Source: Lewinellaceae bacterium (GTDB taxonomy: Bacteria > Bacteroidota > Bacteroidia > Chitinophagales > Saprospiraceae). From it: DNA of 64,000 nt. The stretch lies in the NCBI GenBank assembly GCA_020636095.1, contig JACJYN010000003.1:992001-1056000 (forward strand), in the 5' to 3' direction. Below the pieces are notes generated by a model. That model searched no databases. It saw only the letters and a program-made list of their open reading frames with translations, and was not told the origin of the DNA. Positions 25,377 through 34,019 of this stretch are shown here, one piece after another. The translations under genes and the position numbers were made by a program. Numbering within the stretch: the stretch's first letter is position 1; every line of letters begins with the position of its first letter.

Positions 25377-28196
25377 CTAAAATTCTAAACCAATCCCAAG
25401 GACAAACGCCCTGGAGGGCAGGTAGTGATTTCTGCGGTCTATTCCCGGCGCCAGGGGATTGCCCTCGCTGATATCAAGCTGCTCACTGCCGTTGGTGGTG
25501 CTGCCAATATCTTCGAGAACGGGCTCAGGGTCTGCTCCCGTGTATTGGGTAATGACAAATAGGTTCTGGCCCGTCACGGAAACGTTCAATCGTTTTTTAC
25601 CGGCCTTGGGGCCCAAGGGGAATGCTTTGGAAATGGACAGGTTATCTAGCTTGAAGAAACTGGCTTTTTCCACATACAAAGAGGAAAAAGGGGAGAAACG
25701 CAGGCCCTCAACCGCCAGTTCGGTATTTACCAGATTGAAAAAGTACCCGGGGGGGTAAGCTTGCCTCGGTTCCAGAAGCTGCCTCTGCCTGTTGGCCAGG
25801 CTATGGCCGAAGGCCCCGCGGAAAAAAGCGTGAAGATGCCAGCCATGAAGCTGGACATGGTGGCTCCAGCCCAGTTCTATATCGGGGAGGCCATTACCGG
25901 CTAACCGAATGTCACTTTCAGGTTCGAATATCGAATATACATCACTGACGATCATTCCGTCCTGATTGACATCTTCAAAAACAGGGCCTCCATTGGTGGC
26001 GTCGGCGTTCAAAAACACCGGCGCCAAAATATTTCCTAATTTCTCCCCTTCCTGCACCGGCATTATTGGATTTTGAATCACACCTCCCGGGCCAAGCGCA
26101 AATCTTCCGGTGAAAGGTGAATTCGTTGCCACATCCTCATACTTTGTTTGGTAAGCCGAAAAGAGTACGCCGGTTGAATATTCAAGTTTCTGGCCATCGA
26201 AAAAGGTGAGTTCCAGGCCCAGTTCTATCCCATTTGACTTCAACGAATACTTATTGACAAACTGATCTCGGAATGAATAAGGATCGACATCGATCCAGTC
26301 TTTGACCTTTCGGGAATACCAGTCCAGATAACCTTCCAGGTTGCCGAACTTAAAGTCGACTCCCCAGTTTATTTCCCTTTTTTCTTCCCATTTCAGCTCA
26401 GGGTTCGCGAATCTTACCGTATCCGGGAGGAAAGAGCCATCATCCTGTTCAAACAGAATGATCCTCTCCCGGGACAATCCCCCCTGGGCGGGTATTCCAC
26501 CCGTAAGGCCGTATCCTGCCCTTAATTTGAGCCGGCCGGCCGATGCAATATTCCACAATTTACCGAGGTCCAAAGCAGCTCCAAGAGCAGGAAAGAAGCC
26601 CCACCTATTATTTTCGCCCAGCTTGCTGGAGCCTTCGTAGCGCAAGGAAGCATTCAGGAACAACTGATCCTTTAGACTGAGGTTCGCCCGCCCGAAGAAG
26701 GCCGACAGCTTATCTGCCCAGCCGTTGTTGACGGTGTCGGTGCGCGCAGCCTCCTCCGCCCAGTTTTGATAGTCGTCAATTCTTTTCACATCCATCAGCC
26801 CCTGGTTGGAAAAACCCTGTAGGTGTAAATAGTGATCGGCGTGATTCCCGTTCTGGTAAGAAGACCCCATGGTTATCCCCAATTTTGATTCACCGAGCGT
26901 TTTTTTATAGTGGATGAATCCTTCGTACAAAGAAAAGTCATCTTCAAAATCATTCAGGTTGGCCATCCCTTTCACCTCGGAAAGGGGGTAGAAATTTCCT
27001 CTGAAGTAAGATTCCGGGGGGTAATAAGCTCTTTCATTGGAAAACTGGCCCTGGTAAGCGTATCTGAAGTTAAAGGAAAGCGCCGGCCTGAATTTGTATT
27101 CCAGCAAAGCCGCTGTCGTCAGCGCCTGAAGTTGGCTATTTCGGTCATTCAGGTCAACCAGGGCTTTGGGATTAAAAGAATCGAAAAGGCCTTTCGTTTC
27201 AAAAAAACCAGCGAATTGCTCCTCGTCAAAGATAAAGGGGGCGTCTTTGGCGAATATGGGGGCAGTCGGGTTCTCCGAAACCGCATAGCGGAAAGCCTCA
27301 TTAAACCCCAATTGGCTGCTTCGATCCGTGTAGGAAGCAGAAACCTGCACAGCAAGGGCCTCATTGAAAAATTCACTTGCCAGATGAGCCCTGGCGTTGA
27401 GTTGTTCAAACCCCGACTTCCTCAGCACGCCCTCTACGCTCCGGTAATTACCGGAAAGCCGATAGGACGTATGGCCCTGCTTCCCCTTTAGCGTTAAGCT
27501 GTGCGTATTGGAAATGCCATCGCGTTTCACCTCATCGAGCCAGTTCGTGGAGGCGCCCAGGCCGACTCCTCCTGCCGCCCGGAACTCGTCGGCGCTCATT
27601 ACAGGAATCCCGGGATAGGCGGTGGACATTGCTACCTGCCCCTTGTAAGCAACAGCAAGGGGCTTCTCCGCATCATTGCCATCTTCCGTGCGGATTAAAA
27701 TGACCCCGTTGGAGGCCCGCATGCCATAAATAGCCTGTGAGGATCCATCCTTTAAGACGGTGATCGAAGCGATGTCATTGGGGCCCAGGTTTTGCAAAGA
27801 GGCCCCGGCTATTCCGTCGATCACGACCAGAGGGTTTCTTTGCGCATATCCCGACAGGCCTCTTATCCGGATTAAACTCGGCAGATTCGGGTCTCCGCCC
27901 CGGTTGTACACTTGCATGCCGCCCACCTTGCCCTGGATCAGCAAGGCCGGATCGGAAATCAGGCCCCGGTTGAATTCCTCCGCCGATACCGTTGTTATCG
28001 CCGAAGTTACTTCCTCTTTTCTATAATGGCCATATCCGACTGGAATCAAACTATCCGTTTCGGGCCGGCGGCTTGGTAGCTGATCCAGGCTATCCGGTTC
28101 TGATAAGAATTGTTGTGAACAAAGGGGGGGATGACAAGCCAGAAGGGCAATGCCCCCAAAGATTAACTTTAAAGCGAAAGTATTCGGTAAGGCCAT
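25377..28196 (-). CDS. SusC/RagA-family TonB-dependent outer-membrane transporter (orphan)
   Basis: 939 residues from the ATG at 28196, with a signal peptide (ALKLIFGGIALLACHPPLCSQ). The plug domain carries the SusC signature VVIDGIAG ... DIASITVLKDGSSQAIYGMRASNGVILI (residues about 120-190, quoted in part). The rest is a 22-strand-type barrel with aromatic-rich strands, ending in a strand with terminal aromatic (VLGIGLEF). It lacks the N-terminal CarboxypepD_reg-like domain usual in SusC and has only about 60 residues before the plug. No SusD lipoprotein gene is next to it; the upstream neighbour is a T9SS type B protein 41 bp away. It probably imports a large nutrient; the substrate is unknown. 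Confidence 0.88.
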   Translation of the reverse strand: MALPNTFALKLIFGGIALLACHPPLCSQQFLSEPDSLDQLPSRRPETDSLIPVGYGHYRKEEVTSAITTVSAEEFNRGLISDPALLIQGKVGGMQVYNRGGDPNLPSLIRIRGLSGYAQRNPLVVIDGIAGASLQNLGPNDIASITVLKDGSSQAIYGMRASNGVILIRTEDGNDAEKPLAVAYKGQVAMSTAYPGIPVMSADEFRAAGGVGLGASTNWLDEVKRDGISNTHSLTLKGKQGHTSYRLSGNYRSVEGVLRKSGFEQLNARAHLASEFFNEALAVQVSASYTDRSSQLGFNEAFRYAVSENPTAPIFAKDAPFIFDEEQFAGFFETKGLFDSFNPKALVDLNDRNSQLQALTTAALLEYKFRPALSFNFRYAYQGQFSNERAYYPPESYFRGNFYPLSEVKGMANLNDFEDDFSLYEGFIHYKKTLGESKLGITMGSSYQNGNHADHYLHLQGFSNQGLMDVKRIDDYQNWAEEAARTDTVNNGWADKLSAFFGRANLSLKDQLFLNASLRYEGSSKLGENNRWGFFPALGAALDLGKLWNIASAGRLKLRAGYGLTGGIPAQGGLSRERIILFEQDDGSFLPDTVRFANPELKWEEKREINWGVDFKFGNLEGYLDWYSRKVKDWIDVDPYSFRDQFVNKYSLKSNGIELGLELTFFDGQKLEYSTGVLFSAYQTKYEDVATNSPFTGRFALGPGGVIQNPIMPVQEGEKLGNILAPVFLNADATNGGPVFEDVNQDGMIVSDVYSIFEPESDIRLAGNGLPDIELGWSHHVQLHGWHLHAFFRGAFGHSLANRQRQLLEPRQAYPPGYFFNLVNTELAVEGLRFSPFSSLYVEKASFFKLDNLSISKAFPLGPKAGKKRLNVSVTGQNLFVITQYTGADPEPVLEDIGSTTNGSEQLDISEGNPLAPGIDRRNHYLPSRAFVLGIGLEF

Positions 28197-28236
28197 AATT
28201 GATTTCGGTGTTGGCAAAAGCAAAAAAGCGATGAGA

Positions 28237-29637
28237 TTATCGGACTAATACGGTGTTTCCGGAGAGGGGCCGGCCCTTGCCGTCCTTTGCGCTGACATAC
28301 CGGAAAACCCAAATAAATACGCCTGTATTGAAAGGTTTCCCATTATAGGTTCCATCCCAGCTAACGGGATTATCAGGATTAACATTTTTGGCTCCAAATA
28401 TAAGGTTGCCCCAACGATCAAAAATGTTCAACTCACCGGTAAACTCATATTCCGATTTAAAAAAGAATTGTAACCGATCATTAACCCCATCACCATTGGG
28501 GCTGAAAGCAGTGGGTACGAAATATTGGATACCGCAATCTTTTTCTTCGGCCATGTATGTTCTCCATCGTTCACCACAGGTGCTAAGCAGATTGGCCGAA
28601 TAGGCGCCGGGCCTGGATATCAGTAGGGTGGAACTGGTATCCCCATTTTCCCATACTGCCGGAACCGGCGATTCCAGCAAGGCCTGTCCGCCTTCACATA
28701 AATCTATAGCTATTACCTCCGTTTCATCAGGAATCTTGATCACCAGGGTCTCATCCGTCAAAAAACAATCTCCTATATCTCCCATGACGGTATATTCGCC
28801 GGCTTGATCAATCGGCCTCATGCCTCCCCTCCAGCCGTCACTCCATTGAATAGGAATATCATAAAAAGAGGCATCGACATTCAGCACCTCATCTCCACAG
28901 ATAAAAAGGGTATCCGGAACGACATCAAAAGGCGAGACAATGACGTCATCTACATAAAAATAAGCAAAATTGAAATCGGAACTGATATAATCGCAATCCT
29001 GTTGGATTTCAAGAGCTGATCTGAAATTACCCAGCAAGACGAATTTTTCTGAGCCGTTAGCCCGGAAACAGGCTTGCATCAACGTCCATTCTTCAGTCTT
29101 GCCTAATATGGTATCTAATTGCAGAACCACTTGCATGGATTGGAATTGCACATCCGAAAATGCCAGGCTTTGTGTATTGGAATAGCAAAGTATTTCAAAT
29201 TCGCCCCCACATTTTTGCCGGGGGAAAATGGAATAGGCCACGTAGATATCGGTATTAAGCGGAAGATCATCAAGCAGGCGGGCATAAATTCGTTCTTCAA
29301 TGGACATAGGGACCATATTGACCAGGCCAACCATTCCTTCACCGGAATGGGGATAAACCGGAACACAACCATCGGGAGGTAAAAAAAAGGAATTGGTAGA
29401 ACAAGTGTGGAAAAGGTCGGGAGTGGCGATGGGGCCGTTTATGATTTTCCAGGGAAAAGCTTTATCCGCTTCGCCATAATCGAGGTTGCAATCTGTGACG
29501 TCTTCAAAGCCGGGGTTAGGTACGAGGTTGTTTTGGGCCGAAAGGAGTGTTCGGCAACAGATCAGAGGAAGCAACAGGAGGCAACCGTAGAAAAAAATGT
29601 TTCTATTCTGCAAATTTGGGGGAGTTGTCCATTGCAT
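28237..29637 (-). CDS. T9SS type B sorting-domain protein (gliding-motility-associated C-terminal domain)
   Basis: 466 residues from the ATG at 29637, with a signal peptide (IFFYGCLLLLPLICC ... SAQ). The start of the mature protein, NLVPNPGFEDVTDC, and the following 200 residues are of the carbohydrate-binding-like type often found in secreted Bacteroidota proteins (LVPNPGFE is the usual opening). The C-terminal 95 residues (FVPTAFSPNGDGVNDRLQFF ... IFDRWGNLIF ... WDGTYNGKPFNTGVFIWVFRY) are the type B T9SS domain, CHU_C family. It is secreted across the outer membrane. It is upstream of and probably co-transcribed with the susC-like gene. A TTG start at 29661 is less likely. Confidence 0.88.
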   Translation of the reverse strand: MQWTTPPNLQNRNIFFYGCLLLLPLICCRTLLSAQNNLVPNPGFEDVTDCNLDYGEADKAFPWKIINGPIATPDLFHTCSTNSFFLPPDGCVPVYPHSGEGMVGLVNMVPMSIEERIYARLLDDLPLNTDIYVAYSIFPRQKCGGEFEILCYSNTQSLAFSDVQFQSMQVVLQLDTILGKTEEWTLMQACFRANGSEKFVLLGNFRSALEIQQDCDYISSDFNFAYFYVDDVIVSPFDVVPDTLFICGDEVLNVDASFYDIPIQWSDGWRGGMRPIDQAGEYTVMGDIGDCFLTDETLVIKIPDETEVIAIDLCEGGQALLESPVPAVWENGDTSSTLLISRPGAYSANLLSTCGERWRTYMAEEKDCGIQYFVPTAFSPNGDGVNDRLQFFFKSEYEFTGELNIFDRWGNLIFGAKNVNPDNPVSWDGTYNGKPFNTGVFIWVFRYVSAKDGKGRPLSGNTVLVR

Positions 29638-29705
29638 TAGCTGGTAAATTCTATTGTACAACCAAAGGTAAGGCTTGATACAATAGAATGAAAGCGTATG
29701 GCGCC

Positions 29706-29888
29706 CTATTCGGCCTTCTTTATTCCTTTTTCAATCCTATAAATTAAGTTTTCCATGATCAATAGATCATATAAATGCAATTGCCCCGGGGTTGGAAGTT
29801 GCCGTGGGATGAGCATTACATCCGGATGTAGCCCTGAAGGGAGTTCTTTAAAAAATCGTATCTTGTTATCCTCAAAAATAAACAACAT
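29706..29888 (-). CDS. Possible small protein (60 aa), divergent start overlap
   Basis: The frame starts at an ATG whose complement overlaps the ATG of the + strand gene at 29887 (ACATGT). The 60-residue product begins MLFIFEDNKIRFFKEL and has protein-like composition, with the pattern PRQLPTPGQLHLYDLLIMEN. No known family. It could be a chance frame over the promoter of the + strand gene. Weak support. Confidence 0.25.
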   Translation of the reverse strand: MLFIFEDNKIRFFKELPSGLHPDVMLIPRQLPTPGQLHLYDLLIMENLIYRIEKGIKKAE

Positions 29889-31464
29889 GTCCTGGATCAA
29901 CCCCATCGAGCTGCTGCGTTTACAAAACAGTGATCCGGAAAAGATCAATGAGGAAGACATTGCTCAGGCGCTGCGCCGCCTGAGGAGCGATGACGAAGAG
30001 AAGCCCGTCGCCTACCGGGGGCAAACCCTGTCAGAAGAGCAACTCAAAGCGGTGATCCGTCAATTGGATGACCCGGCCCTGGTCCGCTATTATCACCGCC
30101 TATGTCAATATCCGGAACTGAACAACCTGCTCGCCGGTGATTGCTTTGCCAGGATCGAAGAAAAAGGCTTGCAGGATGAGCGGGTTGCCGGCCGGGCGGC
30201 CGAGCAATTGCAACAAGCTTACGGCAAGTACCTGGAGCAGGCTATAGAGAAGGGGCGGGGCGCTGAATTTGCCGCCTTCGTTGAGCAGGTTGAAAAGGGA
30301 AATGAAATTTTTCAGGATACTGTTTTCCAAGGAAAAAACTCGGAGCTATTAGAAGGGCGCTTGTCTGTCCTCCGACAGTTGGCGGAACGGCTGGAGCAGC
30401 ACCCGGTAGCGGAAGGTAAGGCCTCCTTAGGTGAGCCTGGCTTTCTGAGAGAGCAGATTCCCGTCGATGTGCTGAATGCCTTGCCGGTGCGATTCGCCAC
30501 CATTCGCGACACCTTTGCCGAAACCCTGGTGCGCATAGTAGAAGCGCTCAGAGAGCAGGATACTGCACTCGCACTGGGCGTTGCCCGCTATGCCCGCCGC
30601 CTGCGCGCCGACAAAGCCCTTATGGAAAGGCTCAACCGGTCCTACCGCCAACTGGAAGGCCATGTGCAAAGCAGTGTGCCGGAACCAGCGGGCCAGCCTG
30701 CTCAAAAATGGCTGCCCTGGGCCTGGGCGGGTATGCTTGTGGTGCTGGTGTTGGGAGGCGCCTTGTTGATTAGCCGGTTCTATGATGTCGCCGTGGAAGC
30801 TATATCCACTCTGGGCGAACCGGAGGGCACGGAGGAAAGGCCGGAAGAGGACGCGCTGAAGGCGCTGGAAGAAAAGCTATCTACCGATGGTAGTATTACA
30901 CGGGAAGGCCTCGAGGAGATACTCCGGGAGGACGGCAACCGCACTCAGCTTTCCGAGGCCACCCTCCTTCAGCTGCCCTGGAGAGAACGAGGCATCGCTT
31001 TTCAGGGAGAATTATTGGGAGAAGGGACGATAGGCGCTGCGCCTATGGAGGTTTGTTTTCCACCTCAACTTTCAAGCGAAGGGGCGGCTACCGCTTTCAC
31101 CGTAATCGGAGACCCTGTCTACGATGCCCTTGTCTTTTTCTTCAACGGGCGTACGTATTTTCAACAGGCGTTTATTCCGGCTAAAAGTAAATTCAATATC
31201 TCGAAAACGCTGAATGAAGAGGAACTCGTTTCCACCATGATCATTTTCGGGCAGGAGTGGCGCCCCGATGTGGAAAGCCCCTGCGGTACGCCCGGGTATT
31301 TCACCAAAAATATCTTCTACGGAGGTTTCGCCGCTTATGCCACCGATCCACCTTACCTCAACCTCCACCGGGATGCGTTTTTACAGCTTAAGAAAAGGAG
31401 CCTGATGCCGGCGCGGCAACTGGGGGAAGACAAGTTTTTCGACTTACTGGATAAATATAAATAA
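29887..31464 (+). CDS. Hypothetical single-pass membrane protein (525 aa)
   Basis: I chose the ATG at 29887 (MSWINPIELLRLQNSD); an earlier in-frame start gives a Cys-rich extension without similarity to anything. Residues 1-270 are helical, acidic-basic and cytoplasmic in character. One transmembrane segment (WAWAGMLVVLVLGGALLISRFY, about 279-300, given in part) divides the protein. Residues 301-525 would lie outside the membrane and include a beta-rich region (AMEVCFPPQLSSEGAATAFTVIGD type) with two Cys. No catalytic motif is seen. Not a family I can name. It is a monocistronic gene. Confidence 0.7.
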   Translation: MSWINPIELLRLQNSDPEKINEEDIAQALRRLRSDDEEKPVAYRGQTLSEEQLKAVIRQLDDPALVRYYHRLCQYPELNNLLAGDCFARIEEKGLQDERVAGRAAEQLQQAYGKYLEQAIEKGRGAEFAAFVEQVEKGNEIFQDTVFQGKNSELLEGRLSVLRQLAERLEQHPVAEGKASLGEPGFLREQIPVDVLNALPVRFATIRDTFAETLVRIVEALREQDTALALGVARYARRLRADKALMERLNRSYRQLEGHVQSSVPEPAGQPAQKWLPWAWAGMLVVLVLGGALLISRFYDVAVEAISTLGEPEGTEERPEEDALKALEEKLSTDGSITREGLEEILREDGNRTQLSEATLLQLPWRERGIAFQGELLGEGTIGAAPMEVCFPPQLSSEGAATAFTVIGDPVYDALVFFFNGRTYFQQAFIPAKSKFNISKTLNEEELVSTMIIFGQEWRPDVESPCGTPGYFTKNIFYGGFAAYATDPPYLNLHRDAFLQLKKRSLMPARQLGEDKFFDLLDKYK

Positions 31465-31532
31465 AGGAACGTGAGGTTTGAACCCTGGTGGTTGGCTTTT
31501 AGCCTGATAGCTGGTTCCCAGGCTGGCAAGTG

Positions 31533-31583
31533 TACGATGTATAGGGTGTACGGTGTACGGCGCCAGCCCAATCGTACATCGTA
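31533..31583. repeat. Inverted repeat TACGATGTA / TACATCGTA
   Basis: Perfect 9-bp arms lie at 31533-31541 and 31575-31583 in a segment full of GTAC words (GTGTACGGTGTACGG between the arms; GTACAACGTACG after). It sits between two convergent genes (stops at 31464 and 31697) and could form a long hairpin. It may serve as a bidirectional transcript end, although no T-run is present. Confidence 0.5.
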
Positions 31584-31696
31584 GAATTTCAGGTTCCTGT
31601 ACAGTCCCGTACAACGTACGCAATTTCGGGCAAAAGTCCGGGTAGCAAGCTGGCATCCAACACTTTATGTTCAAATTTCGCGTTAAAGTATGAATC

Positions 31697-32410
31697 TTAC
31701 TTCCTTGCCGTAACGATGTACTGATAATCCAGTGCTGTATCGTTGGTCGATACATCTCGGTATCCGGCTCTGATCAGCTTTTCCTCCACTTCAAAAAGAG
31801 GGACGCGTATCTGGGAAGGCGGCCCGAGCGGAGTGAGTTTTTTCTTAAAGTCAATGATGAGCAGAATGCCCCCGTCGGAAATACTTCGCTTCAGGTTTTC
31901 CAGATAAGCAACCTGGTCTTTGATGTACATAAAGGTATTGACGATGATCACGACATCGGCCTCGGCGGGCCCCAGTTTGGGGTCATTCGGCAGGGCCAGG
32001 CGCGTTTCTATTTTATTCTGTACCTCTTCGGGCAGTTCAAAGGTTTTGAGGCTATCCAGATAGGAAATGAAGCGGGGGTCAATATCGATCGCGATCACCT
32101 TTTTAGCCTTGGGAGCCATCCGGAAAGCAAAAAATCCGGTTCCTGCGCCAATATCGGCCACTGTTTTGCCTTCGAGGTTGCCCAGCAGGTCAATAACGAC
32201 TTCCGGTTTTTGCCAGACTACCCGGTTGGTGTTATCGTAATCTTCCAGGATTTTGACGGTATCTTTGGCAGGCATGCGGAACGTATCCGGCGCTTCCTGC
32301 TGCGGGGTTGTATTATTCCCGGTCTCGTTGTTTCCACCGGAGGGCTGGCAGGCGAATAAAGAGAGCGTAAGGATCGCCGATAAGTAGCGAAAAGATTTCA
32401 GAAACTCCAT
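31697..32410 (-). CDS. Lipoprotein with class I SAM-dependent methyltransferase domain
   Basis: 237 residues. The N-terminus (MEFLKSFRYLSAILTLSLFAC) is a lipoprotein signal with the lipid-modified Cys at about residue 21, followed by a Ser/Asn/Thr linker. The methyltransferase fold begins near residue 70: motif I VADIGAGTGFFAF, motif II VIAIDID, then ADVVIIVNTFMYI and the strand GGILLIIDF. Methyltransferases normally use cytoplasmic S-adenosylmethionine, so export is unexpected. Similar lipid-anchored versions are known to me in other bacteria, with unclear function. The neighbour on the same strand is dacB. Either the signal is real and the protein is a periplasmic SAM-binding lipoprotein, or it is not exported. 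Confidence 0.82.
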   Translation of the reverse strand: MEFLKSFRYLSAILTLSLFACQPSGGNNETGNNTTPQQEAPDTFRMPAKDTVKILEDYDNTNRVVWQKPEVVIDLLGNLEGKTVADIGAGTGFFAFRMAPKAKKVIAIDIDPRFISYLDSLKTFELPEEVQNKIETRLALPNDPKLGPAEADVVIIVNTFMYIKDQVAYLENLKRSISDGGILLIIDFKKKLTPLGPPSQIRVPLFEVEEKLIRAGYRDVSTNDTALDYQYIVTARK

Positions 32411-32465
32411 ACTAATGATTTCGGATAGTTTGCTGTAAAGTTATACCGTTTCGGGAATAAAACAC

Positions 32466-33914
32466 TCAGTTCTTGCACAATTCCAGCATGAAGCGTTCGA
32501 TCTTCTGGCGAATGGCGCCTCCGGAGCCTTCAAAATTGTTGGCGATCACGGAAAAGGCGAGCAGGCGGCCATTGCGGGCAGTGGCGTAGCCGCTGTAAGC
32601 CCGTACGCGTTCCAGGGTGCCGCTTTTGGCGCGCAGCCGTCCTTCCGCTGCGGTTCCTTTGAGCGCGTTCCTGAGGCTGCCCGACCTTCCGGCTTCCGGT
32701 AGAGATTCGTAAAAGGGGCTAAACAGGGACGCGTCCTTCCGGGCCATTAGCCGCAGGAGGCGCGCCAGGAAAAGGCTGGTCACGGCGTTGGCATCCGATA
32801 GCCCGCTGCCGTCTGACAGGTAGCAGCCTTCCCAACTCAGCCCCTGCTCTTCCCAGTAGCTTTTGAGGGCCTCCAGCCCCGCCGTTGTGCTGCCCTTTTG
32901 TTTCTTTTCCCATCCGATCACTTTAACCATGGCTTCACAATAGAGGTTGACACTCTCCATGTTCGTTCGTTTGACGATCAGGGAAAGCGGAGGGGAATAG
33001 TGAGTATACAGGCGCCGGCGGCCGCCCGGTTGGCCGTCGAGCCGGCTGGCCGCTCCGGCGGCTGTGATGCCCACCGTAGCCAGGCTTTGCCGAAGGCATT
33101 GGGCAGCAAACAAAGGCGGGTCGGGAATGGAACCTTTTATAGTGAAAATACCGGAACCCACCGGTATGGAGCCGCGAACATAGCGGTTGAACTGATACGG
33201 AGCACCGAAAATGTAGGCATTATCACCCGTACCCCGGGCGGCCGAAACCACCTCATTGGTAAACTGCAGCCCCGGTATGTCCGGCTCCACTCCAGCGATG
33301 GGAGGAATAGCGCCCAACTGGCCTTGTTGCTGAAAGTGAAGATAGTGCAGGTTCTCGTGCAGGTTCAGGGCCCAGGCGCCGGCGCCGTAGTAATTGCCCA
33401 TATCCTCCCATTGCCAGCTCCCCACGCTGCTGCTGGAACCAAAGGCGGAGGCATCGCCTCTGACCGCTCCTTTAATGCGGCGAATGCCTGCTTGCTGCAC
33501 GGCCATGCGCAGCCGTTCCATCAGCGCTTCCAGAGGCATAGCTTCTTCCAGGAGGGGAGAACCCAGCGCCGGGTCGCCGTAGCCCGTCAGGTAAAGGTTG
33601 CCGTCCAGCTGCCCTTCTGCCGACAAGGCGCCATCGTATTCCAGTTGAGTCTGGAAACGGTAATCGGGGCCCAGTAAGGCCAGGGCGCTGGCGGTGGTCA
33701 GCACTTTCAGGTTGGAGGCCGGGCTGAGGCTTCGCTCCGGCTCATAGCTGGCTAGTAACTTTCCGCTTTCTACATCGACCACACTGACGCTCAGGCTGCC
33801 GTTTTTCAGGCTAGGGTCGGCAGCTAGCCGGTTCGCAGCCGCCTGGTAGGCGTTTTGGGTATGAGCCATCCCGGCCAGGGATAGGAAGAGTAGGATGAGT
33901 GGGTATTGACGCAT
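32466..33914 (-). CDS. dacB: D-alanyl-D-alanine carboxypeptidase/endopeptidase, PBP4 (S13) type
   Basis: 482 residues with a signal peptide (LILLFLSLAGMAHTQ). The three penicillin-binding motifs are present: SxxK in SPASNLKVLTTA (about 62-73), the SxN-type motif in DGSGLSDANAVT, and KTG-type AKSGTLERVRAYSGY. The spacing, with a large insertion between the first two, is that of DacB/PBP4. It acts in the periplasm, trimming peptidoglycan side chains or cross-links. It lies 55 bp upstream of the methyltransferase gene on the same strand. Confidence 0.92.
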   Translation of the reverse strand: MRQYPLILLFLSLAGMAHTQNAYQAAANRLAADPSLKNGSLSVSVVDVESGKLLASYEPERSLSPASNLKVLTTASALALLGPDYRFQTQLEYDGALSAEGQLDGNLYLTGYGDPALGSPLLEEAMPLEALMERLRMAVQQAGIRRIKGAVRGDASAFGSSSSVGSWQWEDMGNYYGAGAWALNLHENLHYLHFQQQGQLGAIPPIAGVEPDIPGLQFTNEVVSAARGTGDNAYIFGAPYQFNRYVRGSIPVGSGIFTIKGSIPDPPLFAAQCLRQSLATVGITAAGAASRLDGQPGGRRRLYTHYSPPLSLIVKRTNMESVNLYCEAMVKVIGWEKKQKGSTTAGLEALKSYWEEQGLSWEGCYLSDGSGLSDANAVTSLFLARLLRLMARKDASLFSPFYESLPEAGRSGSLRNALKGTAAEGRLRAKSGTLERVRAYSGYATARNGRLLAFSVIANNFEGSGGAIRQKIERFMLELCKN

Positions 33915-34019
33915 GGGTATTTTCGGTTTTCGGAGGCTACCGGTTCGCAGCGCCTCTCCCGCTGAGGAGGCAGGGGAGGCCAGCGTTTGGTTTCAGAACG
34001 CCGGGTTTTGGAATACGAA

